NCBI GenBank assembly: GCA_030038955.1 | Contig: JASHQV010000237.1 | Location: 1-5,299 of the forward strand | Reading direction: 5' to 3' | DNA length: 5,299 nucleotides | From: Solirubrobacteraceae bacterium | GTDB lineage: Bacteria > Actinomycetota > Thermoleophilia > Solirubrobacterales > Solirubrobacteraceae | Shown here: positions 1 through 5,008 of the stretch, piece by piece | Layout of the letters: every line of letters begins with the position of its first letter | How positions within the stretch are numbered: position 1 is the stretch's first letter | The notes under the pieces: model-generated | Told to the model about the DNA's origin: nothing | Databases searched by the model: none | What the model saw: only the letters and a program-made list of their open reading frames with translations | Program-made: the position numbers and the translations under genes

Positions 1-2
1 AA

Positions 3-75
<73 letters not shown>

Positions 76-97
76 GGGTGTGGCGGACTCGCCCGGC

Positions 98-112
98 CGA
101 GCGTGCCGCTCG
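98..112 (-). other. Small hairpin between osmC and tRNA-Arg
   Basis: A perfect 6-bp stem, CGAGCG/CGCTCG, with a 3-nt loop (TGC) lies 24 bases past the osmC stop. It could help end osmC transcription before the tRNA gene, but no run of T follows, so it does not meet the form of an intrinsic terminator. Hairpins of this size are common by chance in such GC-rich DNA. Confidence 0.25.
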
Positions 113-136
113 TCCGATCGTGTCAGGCGGGGACGA

Positions 137-562
137 TCAGGCGAGCCTCGCCTCCAGGGTGATCTCCGGCACGCCAGCGAGCGCGCGGCTGACAGGACAG
201 TCGGCTTTGGCGCCCTCGGCTGCCGCGCGGAAGGTTGCCTCGTCGACACCGGGGACCTGGCCGATCGTGCTCAGCGCAATCGAGGTGATCGTCGGCTTTC
301 CGTCGGCCTGACGGAGCGTGACCGCAGCCTCGGTCCGGACCGACTCGACCGGCGTGCCAGCGCTTTCCAGAGCGGCCGAAAGCGCCATCGAGAAGCACGC
401 CGCGTGCGCGGCGGCGATCAGTTGCTCCGGGTTGGCACCGGGACCGTCCTCGAACCGTGACCGGAACGAGTAGTCGCCGGCGATGCCGCCATCTCCAGCG
501 GTGAATGCGCCCTCGCCCGACCGTAGTCCGCCCTTCCACTCTGCGGCGCCCTTGGCTGCCAT
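137..562 (-). CDS. osmC: OsmC-family peroxiredoxin (organic hydroperoxide reductase)
   Basis: The 141-residue product has the length and layout of OsmC, a cytoplasmic thiol peroxidase that reduces organic hydroperoxides and is usually induced by stress. The signature NPEQLIAAAHAACFSMALS is at residues 44-62, with the peroxidatic cysteine at Cys56. The resolving cysteine is Cys122 in DCPVSRAL. The 66-residue distance between them equals that of E. coli OsmC (59 and 125). The AAHAACFSMALS form favours the OsmC branch over Ohr. The ATG start is preceded by a strong Shine-Dalgarno GAGGAG five bases upstream, which fixes the start. A TACGAT hexamer on the minus strand at 597-602 could be its -10 element, but I see no good -35. 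The gene appears monocistronic: the stop is 61 bp from tRNA-Arg, and the next gene upstream is a remnant. Confidence 0.96.
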   Translation of the reverse strand: MAAKGAAEWKGGLRSGEGAFTAGDGGIAGDYSFRSRFEDGPGANPEQLIAAAHAACFSMALSAALESAGTPVESVRTEAAVTLRQADGKPTITSIALSTIGQVPGVDEATFRAAAEGAKADCPVSRALAGVPEITLEARLA

Positions 563-572
563 GTCTGCTCCT
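563..572 (-). promoter_or_regulatory. Ribosome binding site of osmC
   Basis: On the minus strand GAGGAG stands five bases before the ATG at 562. It is one of the clearest Shine-Dalgarno sequences in the window and excludes the longer open frames reading across this region. Confidence 0.7.
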
Positions 573-672
573 CGCGTCGTTGGGACTGGAGCCTTGATCG
601 TAGGTGACCGAGGCAGCGACCTGCGCGAGCCCCCGCGCGCGCCGCGAGCACGCCGAGCCGGATCGCGCCGGC

Positions 673-1062
673 CTACAGCTCGGCCGAGGCGATCTCGGCG
701 CCTTCGGCGAGCGATCGCAGCTTCCGCCAGGCAACGCCGGGATCAACCAGCGAGAAGCGGATCAACGTGTCGAAGCCACAGTCGGTGCCGGCGATCACGC
801 GCTCCTTGCCGATGATCTGCCCCAGCCGCACGAGCCGGTCGGCGACCAGGCGCGGATGCTCGACGGGGTTGGACTTGGTGTCGATCACGCCGAGGATCAC
901 GTGCGTCTCGTCTGGCAGCTTCGCATCCTCGAACACGCGCCATGCGTGGGCGTGCCGCGGGTTTGCGCCCTCCGCGTAGATCGTGCCGGTGTTCACCTCG
1001 AGCACTCCGGTCGATGATCTCGCTGAGCGGCACGTCCTTGTGGTGCGGTCCCCGTAGTTGCC
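673..1062 (-). pseudogene. C-terminal remnant of MetE-like methionine synthase, frameshifted
   Basis: The intact stretch (1005-673, 110 codons) reads as the end of a cobalamin-independent methionine synthase (MetE/UROD-barrel) family protein of the short, MetE C-terminal-like type. Recognisable blocks are ANPRHAHAWRVFEDAKLP, ILGVIDTKSNPVEHPRLVADRL and VIAGTDCGF, ending in LRSLAEGAEIASAEL. The Cys in TDCGF corresponds to the last zinc ligand of the family, and the Glu in YAEGANPRH probably to the Glu ligand. Upstream, homology continues in another frame as GPHHKDVPLSEIID and then returns to the first frame as GNY. This implies an extra base near 1004-1007 and a missing base near 1053. Homology stops at GNY, with a TAG codon directly before Gly. 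The family's H-x-C zinc motif (as in HCCWGNY) should lie just there and is absent. Two thirds or more of the protein is missing, so the remnant cannot be an active methyltransferase. The assignment rests on remembered family motifs. Confidence 0.8.
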
Positions 1063-1255
1063 CTACGGCCACATTCTCGAAGGCCGGCTCGGGGTGACGA
1101 TCGCGTTCGATCCCTACGAGCTCGGCCCGGGCGACTCGATCTCGTGCGATTCCTCGATGCTCCACCGCCTGTTCGCGATCGGGGCGGAGCCGGCCGTGGG
1201 GATCTGGTTCGTGGTCGCGCGCGGCAGCGATCCGCGGATCGTCCGCAAGTCGTAG
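1061..1255 (+). pseudogene. Cupin-domain remnant, probably from an XRE-cupin regulator
   Basis: About 64 codons from ProTyrGlyHis to a TAG stop read as the second half of a cupin barrel. The run is HILEGRLGVTI, then YELGPGDSISCDSSMLHRL (the PGD turn and the His of cupin motif 2), then a final strand EPAVGIWFVV. The form EGRL.V....YEL.PGDS..DSS..HR is typical of cupin sensor domains at the C-terminus of XRE-type transcription factors, but simple small cupins share it. An in-frame TAG sits directly before the TTG at 1058, no HTH domain or first cupin motif is found upstream, and there is no ribosome binding site. The gene is therefore 5'-truncated and probably not expressed. It meets the truncated end of the MetE-like remnant within a few bases. 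Confidence 0.72.
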
Positions 1256-1302
1256 CTCGGCCAGCGGCTGCTCGGTGCGCAACCTGCCTTCGCCGGCGGT
1301 CC

Positions 1303-1386
1303 TCAGCGGAACCGCATCTTGCGCTTCTTGCGGCGTGCGTGCCGCCGCCGGCGCCGCTGCCGCTTGGTCAGCTCAGACTTTGCCAT
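1303..1386 (-). CDS. 27-residue arginine-rich basic peptide, hypothetical
   Basis: A short frame with ATG start and TGA stop encodes 27 residues, of which 11 are Arg and 5 are Lys. It begins MAKSELTKRQ and ends KMRFR, with runs of five Arg (11-15) and a KKRK block (20-23). The Shine-Dalgarno-like GGAG lies 10 bases before the ATG. Nearly all third positions are G or C, and four of the five Lys codons lie in the second half between Arg codons, which is more coding-like than a random GC-rich frame. I do not recognise the family. The size and charge recall small ribosome-associated proteins (bTHX, AURKAIP1/COX24-like), but the sequence does not match those I know. An RNA- or ribosome-binding role would be inference only. 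A stem-loop leader lies just upstream. It could also be a chance frame. Confidence 0.5.
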   Translation of the reverse strand: MAKSELTKRQRRRRRHARRKKRKMRFR

Positions 1387-1406
1387 CTCAAAGTGTCTCC
1401 GGGTGC

Positions 1407-1444
1407 GACCGGCTTTGGGCCGCGAAAGCCCTGCGGCCCCGGTC
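1407..1444 (-). promoter_or_regulatory. Strong stem-loop in the leader of the small basic ORF
   Basis: Inner arms GGGCCGC (1417-1423) and GCGGCCC (1433-1439) form a 7-bp stem with a 9-nt loop. Outer arms GACCG (1407-1411) and CGGTC (1440-1444) add five pairs across a 5-nt bulge. An alternative pairing, GGCTTT (1411-1416) with AAAGCC (1425-1430), excludes the first one. On the minus strand the structure ends 20 bases before the start codon, just ahead of the GGAG. It could terminate read-through from the HD hydrolase gene or control translation of the small ORF. No T run is present. Confidence 0.4.
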
Positions 1445-1464
1445 CTGGGGATCGAAGGCCGTCA

Positions 1465-1504
1465 GCGAGAACGCTCTCGCGATCCGAGCGAGCCAGGTCG
1501 CTCG
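1465..1504 (-). terminator. Two tandem hairpins after the HD hydrolase gene
   Basis: Two perfect hairpins follow the hydrolase stop codon. The first met in transcription (1485-1504) has 7-bp arms CGAGCGA/TCGCTCG and a 6-nt loop. The second (1465-1480) has 6-bp arms GCGAGA/TCTCGC and a 4-nt loop. They lie 9 bases past the TAA, a position that suits a 3'-end structure for the HEAT-hydrolase transcript. No U-rich tail follows either, so intrinsic termination is uncertain; they could instead protect the 3' end. Confidence 0.4.
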
Positions 1505-1513
1505 AAAATCGGA

Positions 1514-2059
1514 TTATGGCAGGTCCCTGTGCTTCCGGGCGGAGCCGGAGTGGTCCGATGGCCAGCGCCCGAGCTCCTGGCGCAGCAGCTCGCTCAGGTG
1601 ACTGCTCCCGTAGCTCCGCTCGATGCCCGACAGCGTCTTGCGATAGTGATCGAGCTTGCGGCGCTCCGGTCGCGAGCGAAGGCTGCGCAGCTTTGCCGCC
1701 TTGTCGGCGAGCGAGACGGTCGCAGGGGTCGGGCCGGCCGCGAGGATCTGCTGGCGCAGCGCAGCCTTGCGGACGCGGTACTTCTTGATCGACGGGTCCT
1801 GGGTGAGCGCACCGACGACCCGCGCGGTCTCCTCGCCGAACGCATCGTCGAGCTCGCGATTGGTCACGGCGGTGTCCTCGAGCACGTCGTGCAGGAGCCC
1901 GGCGAGCACGGTCGCTGGAGGCTGGTGGTCGTCGGCGAGCAGCCTCGCGACTGCCAGCGGATGCTCGATCGTCCTGTCTTTGCGCTCCAGCCGCGTGCGA
2001 TAAGCCTTGGCGGCGAACTCGAGTGCGCGCTCGGTCCCTGGGATCTCCGTGAGCTCCAC
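1514..2059 (-). CDS. RelA/SpoT-type HD-domain hydrolase (putative small alarmone hydrolase)
   Basis: The 181-residue product is a stand-alone HD domain like the N-terminal hydrolase of RelA/SpoT and the Mesh1/SAH proteins, which remove the 3'-pyrophosphate from (p)ppGpp with Mn2+. Metal-site motifs are present: EHPLAVARLL with His33, GLLHDVLEDT with His57-Asp58 and Glu61-Asp62, and SLADKAAKLRSL with Asp119, equivalent to KLADRLHNMRTL of SpoT. In that last motif the usual ADRLHN has become ADKAAK, so an Arg and Asn near the nucleotide site are replaced; substrate preference may differ (Mesh1 also accepts NADPH). No synthetase, TGS or ACT domain follows. The basic C-terminal tail (about 128-181) ends at TAA. 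The start is GTG; no other start exists between the upstream in-frame stop and it, and the Shine-Dalgarno is weak. It lies 24 bp after the HEAT gene and is probably cotranscribed with it, perhaps translationally coupled. Confidence 0.88.
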   Translation of the reverse strand: MELTEIPGTERALEFAAKAYRTRLERKDRTIEHPLAVARLLADDHQPPATVLAGLLHDVLEDTAVTNRELDDAFGEETARVVGALTQDPSIKKYRVRKAALRQQILAAGPTPATVSLADKAAKLRSLRSRPERRKLDHYRKTLSGIERSYGSSHLSELLRQELGRWPSDHSGSARKHRDLP

Positions 2060-2083
2060 GGCAGCAGCACAAGATAGCGATCG

Positions 2084-3253
2084 TCAGCCGACGCTGCTCG
2101 AGTGCCGCAGCAGCCACATCTCGGCGGCGTTGCGCACGGTCGCGTCCGCGTCCGCGGCGAGACCGCTGATCACCGGCTCGGCGTCGACGATCAGCGTGTC
2201 GGCGGTGTGGATCAACGCCAGCCGCACGTCCGGGTCGGGGTCGTCGGCAAGCCGCGTGATCTCGCCGGCGGCCGCCGCAGACGCATCCAGGTTCGCGAGC
2301 GCGTAGAGCGTCGCGCGCCGGCGCTCGGGACGCCCATGCGCGAGCTCCCTGCACAGGCGGCGGGCCGCGCCGGCGTCCGTCAGCAGCTGCTCGAGCGCGC
2401 GCACCGTCGCCATGCGGACGATCGCGTCACGATCCTCGAGCGCGGGGACGAGTAGGTCGGCGAGGTGCTGATCGCCAAGGCCCCCGAGTGCCTTGGCTGC
2501 CGCGTGACGCACGTCGATGCTGTCGTCGCCGGTGAGCAGAGCGCCGAGGATCGGGGCCTCTCGGGTGCCCGCCGCGAGCGCCGCCGCCTCTCTCACGCGC
2601 AGCTCGGGATCGGCCAGCAACGCGGCCGCGGCACGCTTCGGCAGCGCCGCCGTGTGCCGCGCGAGCTCTAGGCGAACGAGCCGGTCCTCGTCGCCGGCGG
2701 CGGCAGCGAGCAGTGAGCCCGGCTCGGCCGCAGTCACGGCAACGGTGCGGACGGCGGCGATCCGAACCTGCGCGAGCGGATCGGCCAGGAGCCGCGCGCA
2801 CGCCTCGGCCGTTTCCGCGTCGGGGCCCGCACCGATCCGGCCGAGCGCGTCCAGCGCCGCGATCCTGACGCCAGCGATCTGATCCTCCAGCGTCGCGCGC
2901 AGCGGCGCGATCGCCTCCGGGCCGCCCAGCACGCCGAGGGCGCGGGCGGCCGCGAGCCGCCGCGTGTACGGCTCCTCGGTGAGGCCGGCGATCGCGATCT
3001 CGCCGGCGCGCCGATCGCCGAGCCGGCGCAAGCCGCCGGCGATGTCTCGCACGAGTGACAGGTCGCAGCTCAGCAGCCTCGCCCGCAGCTCGTCGGCGAC
3101 GATGGCGCCGTCGTGCTCGCTGAGTCGGCGAATCGCGGCTCTGGCGACCTCGGGGCTGGAGTCGTCGAGGGCGGCGGTCAGCTGGGCGGTCGACTGCGAC
3201 TCGGAGACCGCGCGCAGCCTCGCGGTTGCGTCGGCGTTGCGCACTACGTCCAT
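2084..3253 (-). CDS. HEAT-repeat protein (PBS-lyase-type repeats)
   Basis: The 389-residue product is almost wholly built of about eleven or twelve helical repeats of roughly 30 residues, with the HEAT pattern D(P/D)...VR.AA..ALG.LG. Arg in the VR position recurs at residues 130, 164, 194, 220, 249, 280, 344 and 374. Clear units are IAPLRATLEDQIAGVRIAAL (115-134) and LVPALEDRDAIVRMATVRAL (268-287). No signal peptide, membrane segment or catalytic domain is visible, so it should be a soluble scaffold that binds proteins. The spacing to the HD hydrolase (24 bp) suggests that the two work together, for example with HEAT as partner or regulator; this is inference. The ATG at 3253 has GAGG touching it, which is too close. 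The GTG at codon 4 (3244-3242) would be nine bases from the same GAGG and may be the true start. Confidence 0.9.
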   Translation of the reverse strand: MDVVRNADATARLRAVSESQSTAQLTAALDDSSPEVARAAIRRLSEHDGAIVADELRARLLSCDLSLVRDIAGGLRRLGDRRAGEIAIAGLTEEPYTRRLAAARALGVLGGPEAIAPLRATLEDQIAGVRIAALDALGRIGAGPDAETAEACARLLADPLAQVRIAAVRTVAVTAAEPGSLLAAAAGDEDRLVRLELARHTAALPKRAAAALLADPELRVREAAALAAGTREAPILGALLTGDDSIDVRHAAAKALGGLGDQHLADLLVPALEDRDAIVRMATVRALEQLLTDAGAARRLCRELAHGRPERRRATLYALANLDASAAAAGEITRLADDPDPDVRLALIHTADTLIVDAEPVISGLAADADATVRNAAEMWLLRHSSSVG

Positions 3254-3274
3254 CCTCGACCGCGGACGTACGGC

Positions 3275-3328
3275 GCAACGGACGCGGCGGACGCAACGGA
3301 CGCGACGGATGTAGCGGACGCGACGAGC
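3275..3328. repeat. 9-bp tandem repeat, about six units
   Basis: Six consecutive 9-mers follow the pattern GCRRCGGAC: GCAACGGAC, GCGGCGGAC, GCAACGGAC, GCGACGGAT, GTAGCGGAC and GCGACGAGC. The first and third are identical and the others differ at one to three positions. The array occupies most of the 82-bp gap between the csoR stop and the HEAT gene start. On the plus strand one frame reads as an Ala-Asp-Thr repeat, but no gene is supported there. It looks like a small minisatellite from replication slippage in an untranslated spacer. Confidence 0.75.
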
Positions 3329-3335
3329 GACGGCA

Positions 3336-3692
3336 TCAGCCGCGGCGCATCAGCCGCCCGACCGCGGCCATCAGCTCCTCGGTCTTGGCGCCGCGGTCGT
3401 CGGCCTCGGCGCCGAGCACGCAGTGGTGGGCGTGATCGTCGAGCAGGCCAAGCGCGACCTTGTCCAGCGCCGCTTGGGCGGCGCTGATCTGGGTGAGGAT
3501 GTCGATGCAGTAGCGGTCGTCCGAGACCATCCCCTCGATCCCGCGGATCTGCCCCTCGATCCGCCTCAGCCGGGCGAGCAGCTGATCCCTGGTCGCGCTG
3601 TAGCCGCGCGTCGTCGGGACGTCGCCGATCGTCGCCGGGACGGCGTCGCGCGAGACCGCGCCTGCCTGCGCCGGGGGATGCGTGTTTGGCAT
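3336..3692 (-). CDS. csoR: CsoR-family copper-sensing transcriptional repressor
   Basis: The 118-residue product is an all-helical CsoR/RcnR-family repressor. Core motifs are LLARLRRIEGQIRGIEGMV (38-56), DRYCIDILTQISAAQAALDKVAL (59-81) and LLDDHAHHC (83-91). Cu(I) ligands are all present: Cys62, His87 and Cys91, with spacings of 25 and 4 residues, exactly those of M. tuberculosis CsoR (36, 61, 65). Second-shell Tyr61 is kept, and Glu106 aligns with Glu81 if a one-residue gap is allowed. This points to copper rather than nickel/cobalt (RcnR), sulfane sulfur (CstR) or formaldehyde (FrmR) sensing. An N-terminal extension of about 26 residues precedes the core; it holds no alternative ATG, GTG or TTG, so the ATG at 3692 is well supported, though without a clear Shine-Dalgarno. 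It is divergent from the permease gene across a 56-bp spacer holding an operator-like repeat, so autorepression is likely. Confidence 0.93.
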   Translation of the reverse strand: MPNTHPPAQAGAVSRDAVPATIGDVPTTRGYSATRDQLLARLRRIEGQIRGIEGMVSDDRYCIDILTQISAAQAALDKVALGLLDDHAHHCVLGAEADDRGAKTEELMAAVGRLMRRG

Positions 3693-3715
3693 GCCCGCAA
3701 GTCTACCCGTACACC

Positions 3716-3730
3716 TACCCCCTAGGGGTA
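3716..3730. promoter_or_regulatory. CsoR operator between csoR and the permease gene
   Basis: The inverted repeat TACCCC-CTA-GGGGTA has 6-bp arms and a 3-nt spacer, in the G-tract form bound by CsoR-family repressors (TACCC...GGGTA). It lies 23 bases before csoR and 18 bases before the permease ATG, so one site could block both divergent promoters. A further TACCC half-site is at 3704-3708. I see no convincing -10/-35 pair in either direction; the spacer is short enough that the promoters must overlap the operator. Binding is inferred from the sequence form and from the neighbouring csoR. Confidence 0.82.
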
Positions 3731-3748
3731 TCTGTTAGCTTGGTGGGC

Positions 3749-5008
3749 ATGGGTGTGCTCGAGCTTGTCTGGCATGGTCTGCGCGACTCGCTGCTGATGG
3801 CCTGGCAGGTGTGGTGGGCGCTGGTGCTCGGCTTCTTCATCTCGGCGGTCATCCAGGCGTGGGTGCCGCGTGAGCGGATCGAGCGGCTGATGAGCGGCAG
3901 CGGCGTGCGCTCGGTCGCGTGGGCGACCGGGCTCGGCGCCGGCTCGTCGTCGTGCTCGTACGCGGCGGTCGCGATCGCCAAGTCGCTGTTCGAGAAGGGC
4001 GCCTCGGCCGCGAGCGCGCTGGCGTTCCAGTTCGCCTCGACCAACTTGGTGTGGGAGCTGGGGCTCGTGCTGTGGGTGCTGATCGGCTGGCAGTTCACCG
4101 TCGGCGAATACGTCGGCGGGATCGTCATGATCGGGCTGATGGTGGTGCTGCTGCGCCTGTTCGTCAGCGGCCGGCTCGAGCAGCAGGCGCGCGAGCACGC
4201 CATCGGCGCGGAGGCGGGCCACCAGCATCACAGCGCTGGCGAGCAGCTTGGCTGGCGTGATCGCCTCGCCTCGATGCGCGCGTGGTCAGATGTCGCGCAC
4301 AACTTCCGCGGCGACTGGCAGATGCTGTACCGCGAGATCGGCGTCGGCTTCCTGCTGGCCGGTTTCGTCGCGCAGTTCGACCGCGGCTTCTTCGCCAGCG
4401 TGTTCATCCGCCACGCGCCGGCGCCGCTGCCGACGCTCGAGAACGCGCTCGTCGGCCCGCTGATCGCGGTGCTGAGCTTCGTCTGCTCGGTCGGGAACGT
4501 GCCCCTCGCAGCGGTGCTGTGGTCCGGCGGGATCAGCTTCGCCGGCGTGCTCGCATTCCTGTTCGCCGACCTGATCGTGCTGCCGATCCTGATGATCTAC
4601 CGCAAGTACTACGGCGCGCGCTACGCCGTCCGGATCGCCGCCCTGATGCTGGTGACGATGGTGCTCGCGGCACTGATCGTCGACGCGATCTTCAGTGCCG
4701 CCGGGCTGATCCCGACCGGGCCACGCCCGACTCGCGCCGACATCTTCAGCTCGATCGCCGTCAACTACAAGCTCGCGCTGAATCTGCTCGGGCTGGCGAT
4801 CTTCGCGACGCTGTTCGCGCTCACCGCCCGACGCGGGGCGACCGATCCGGTGTGCGGGATGACGGTCGATCGCGTCAAGGCGATCACCGTGCGGCGCGGC
4901 GGACGTACCCGCTACTTCTGCTCCGAGCACTGCCTGCACGCGTTCGAGGCAGATCCGGGGCGGTACGTGGGCCGCGAGGAGAAGCCGGCCCGCGCTGGTG
5001 GGGGGTGA
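3749..5008 (+). CDS. ArsP/DUF318-like permease with C-terminal YHS metal-binding domain
   Basis: From the ATG at 3749 the product has 419 residues. About nine membrane segments fall near 17-38, 56-76, 88-114, 120-140, 198-218, 232-256, 262-283, 295-320 and 341-360. The two halves look like ArsP/DUF318 repeats: GLGAGSSSCSYAAVAIAKSL with Cys69, and SFVCSVGNVPLAAVLWSGG with Cys246, each followed by a small-residue helix. A hydrophilic loop (141-193) contains a His cluster at 150, 158, 160 and 161. The C-terminus is a YHS domain: DPVCGM (366-371), RYFCSEHC (388-395) and ADPGRYVG (401-408), with Cys369, Cys391 and Cys395 as likely ligands. Divergence from csoR and the shared operator suggest copper or another soft metal as substrate; the direction of transport and ArsP-like substrates remain open. 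An upstream TTG at 3686 would read across the operator and is unlikely. GTG at 3755 is an alternative start, better spaced from GGTGGG. Confidence 0.88.
   Translation: MGVLELVWHGLRDSLLMAWQVWWALVLGFFISAVIQAWVPRERIERLMSGSGVRSVAWATGLGAGSSSCSYAAVAIAKSLFEKGASAASALAFQFASTNLVWELGLVLWVLIGWQFTVGEYVGGIVMIGLMVVLLRLFVSGRLEQQAREHAIGAEAGHQHHSAGEQLGWRDRLASMRAWSDVAHNFRGDWQMLYREIGVGFLLAGFVAQFDRGFFASVFIRHAPAPLPTLENALVGPLIAVLSFVCSVGNVPLAAVLWSGGISFAGVLAFLFADLIVLPILMIYRKYYGARYAVRIAALMLVTMVLAALIVDAIFSAAGLIPTGPRPTRADIFSSIAVNYKLALNLLGLAIFATLFALTARRGATDPVCGMTVDRVKAITVRRGGRTRYFCSEHCLHAFEADPGRYVGREEKPARAGGG

Noticed and set aside
123..746. Minus-strand open frame of 207 codons over osmC
   Set aside because: It overlaps osmC in another frame; osmC has a clear ribosome binding site and both catalytic cysteines.
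1058..1255. Cupin stretch as an intact small cupin gene starting at TTG 1058
   Set aside because: The first cupin motif is missing, there is no ribosome binding site, and the start falls exactly at the breakpoint with the other remnant.
1368..2354. Long minus-strand open frame of 328 codons spanning the HEAT and HD genes
   Set aside because: It crosses two real genes out of frame and has only Arg/Ala/Pro-rich sequence, as expected from high-GC shadow frames.
2427..3296. Long minus-strand open frame of 289 codons overlapping the HEAT gene
   Set aside because: It is a frame-shifted reading of the HEAT gene, full of Arg, Gly and Pro with no domain; the HEAT frame shows regular repeats.
3275..3328. 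Tandem units as a CRISPR array
   Set aside because: Units are 9 bp with no spacers between them.
3686..3748. Permease start at TTG 3686
   Set aside because: It would place the operator inside the coding region and overlap the start of csoR; the extra 21 residues have no membrane or family character.
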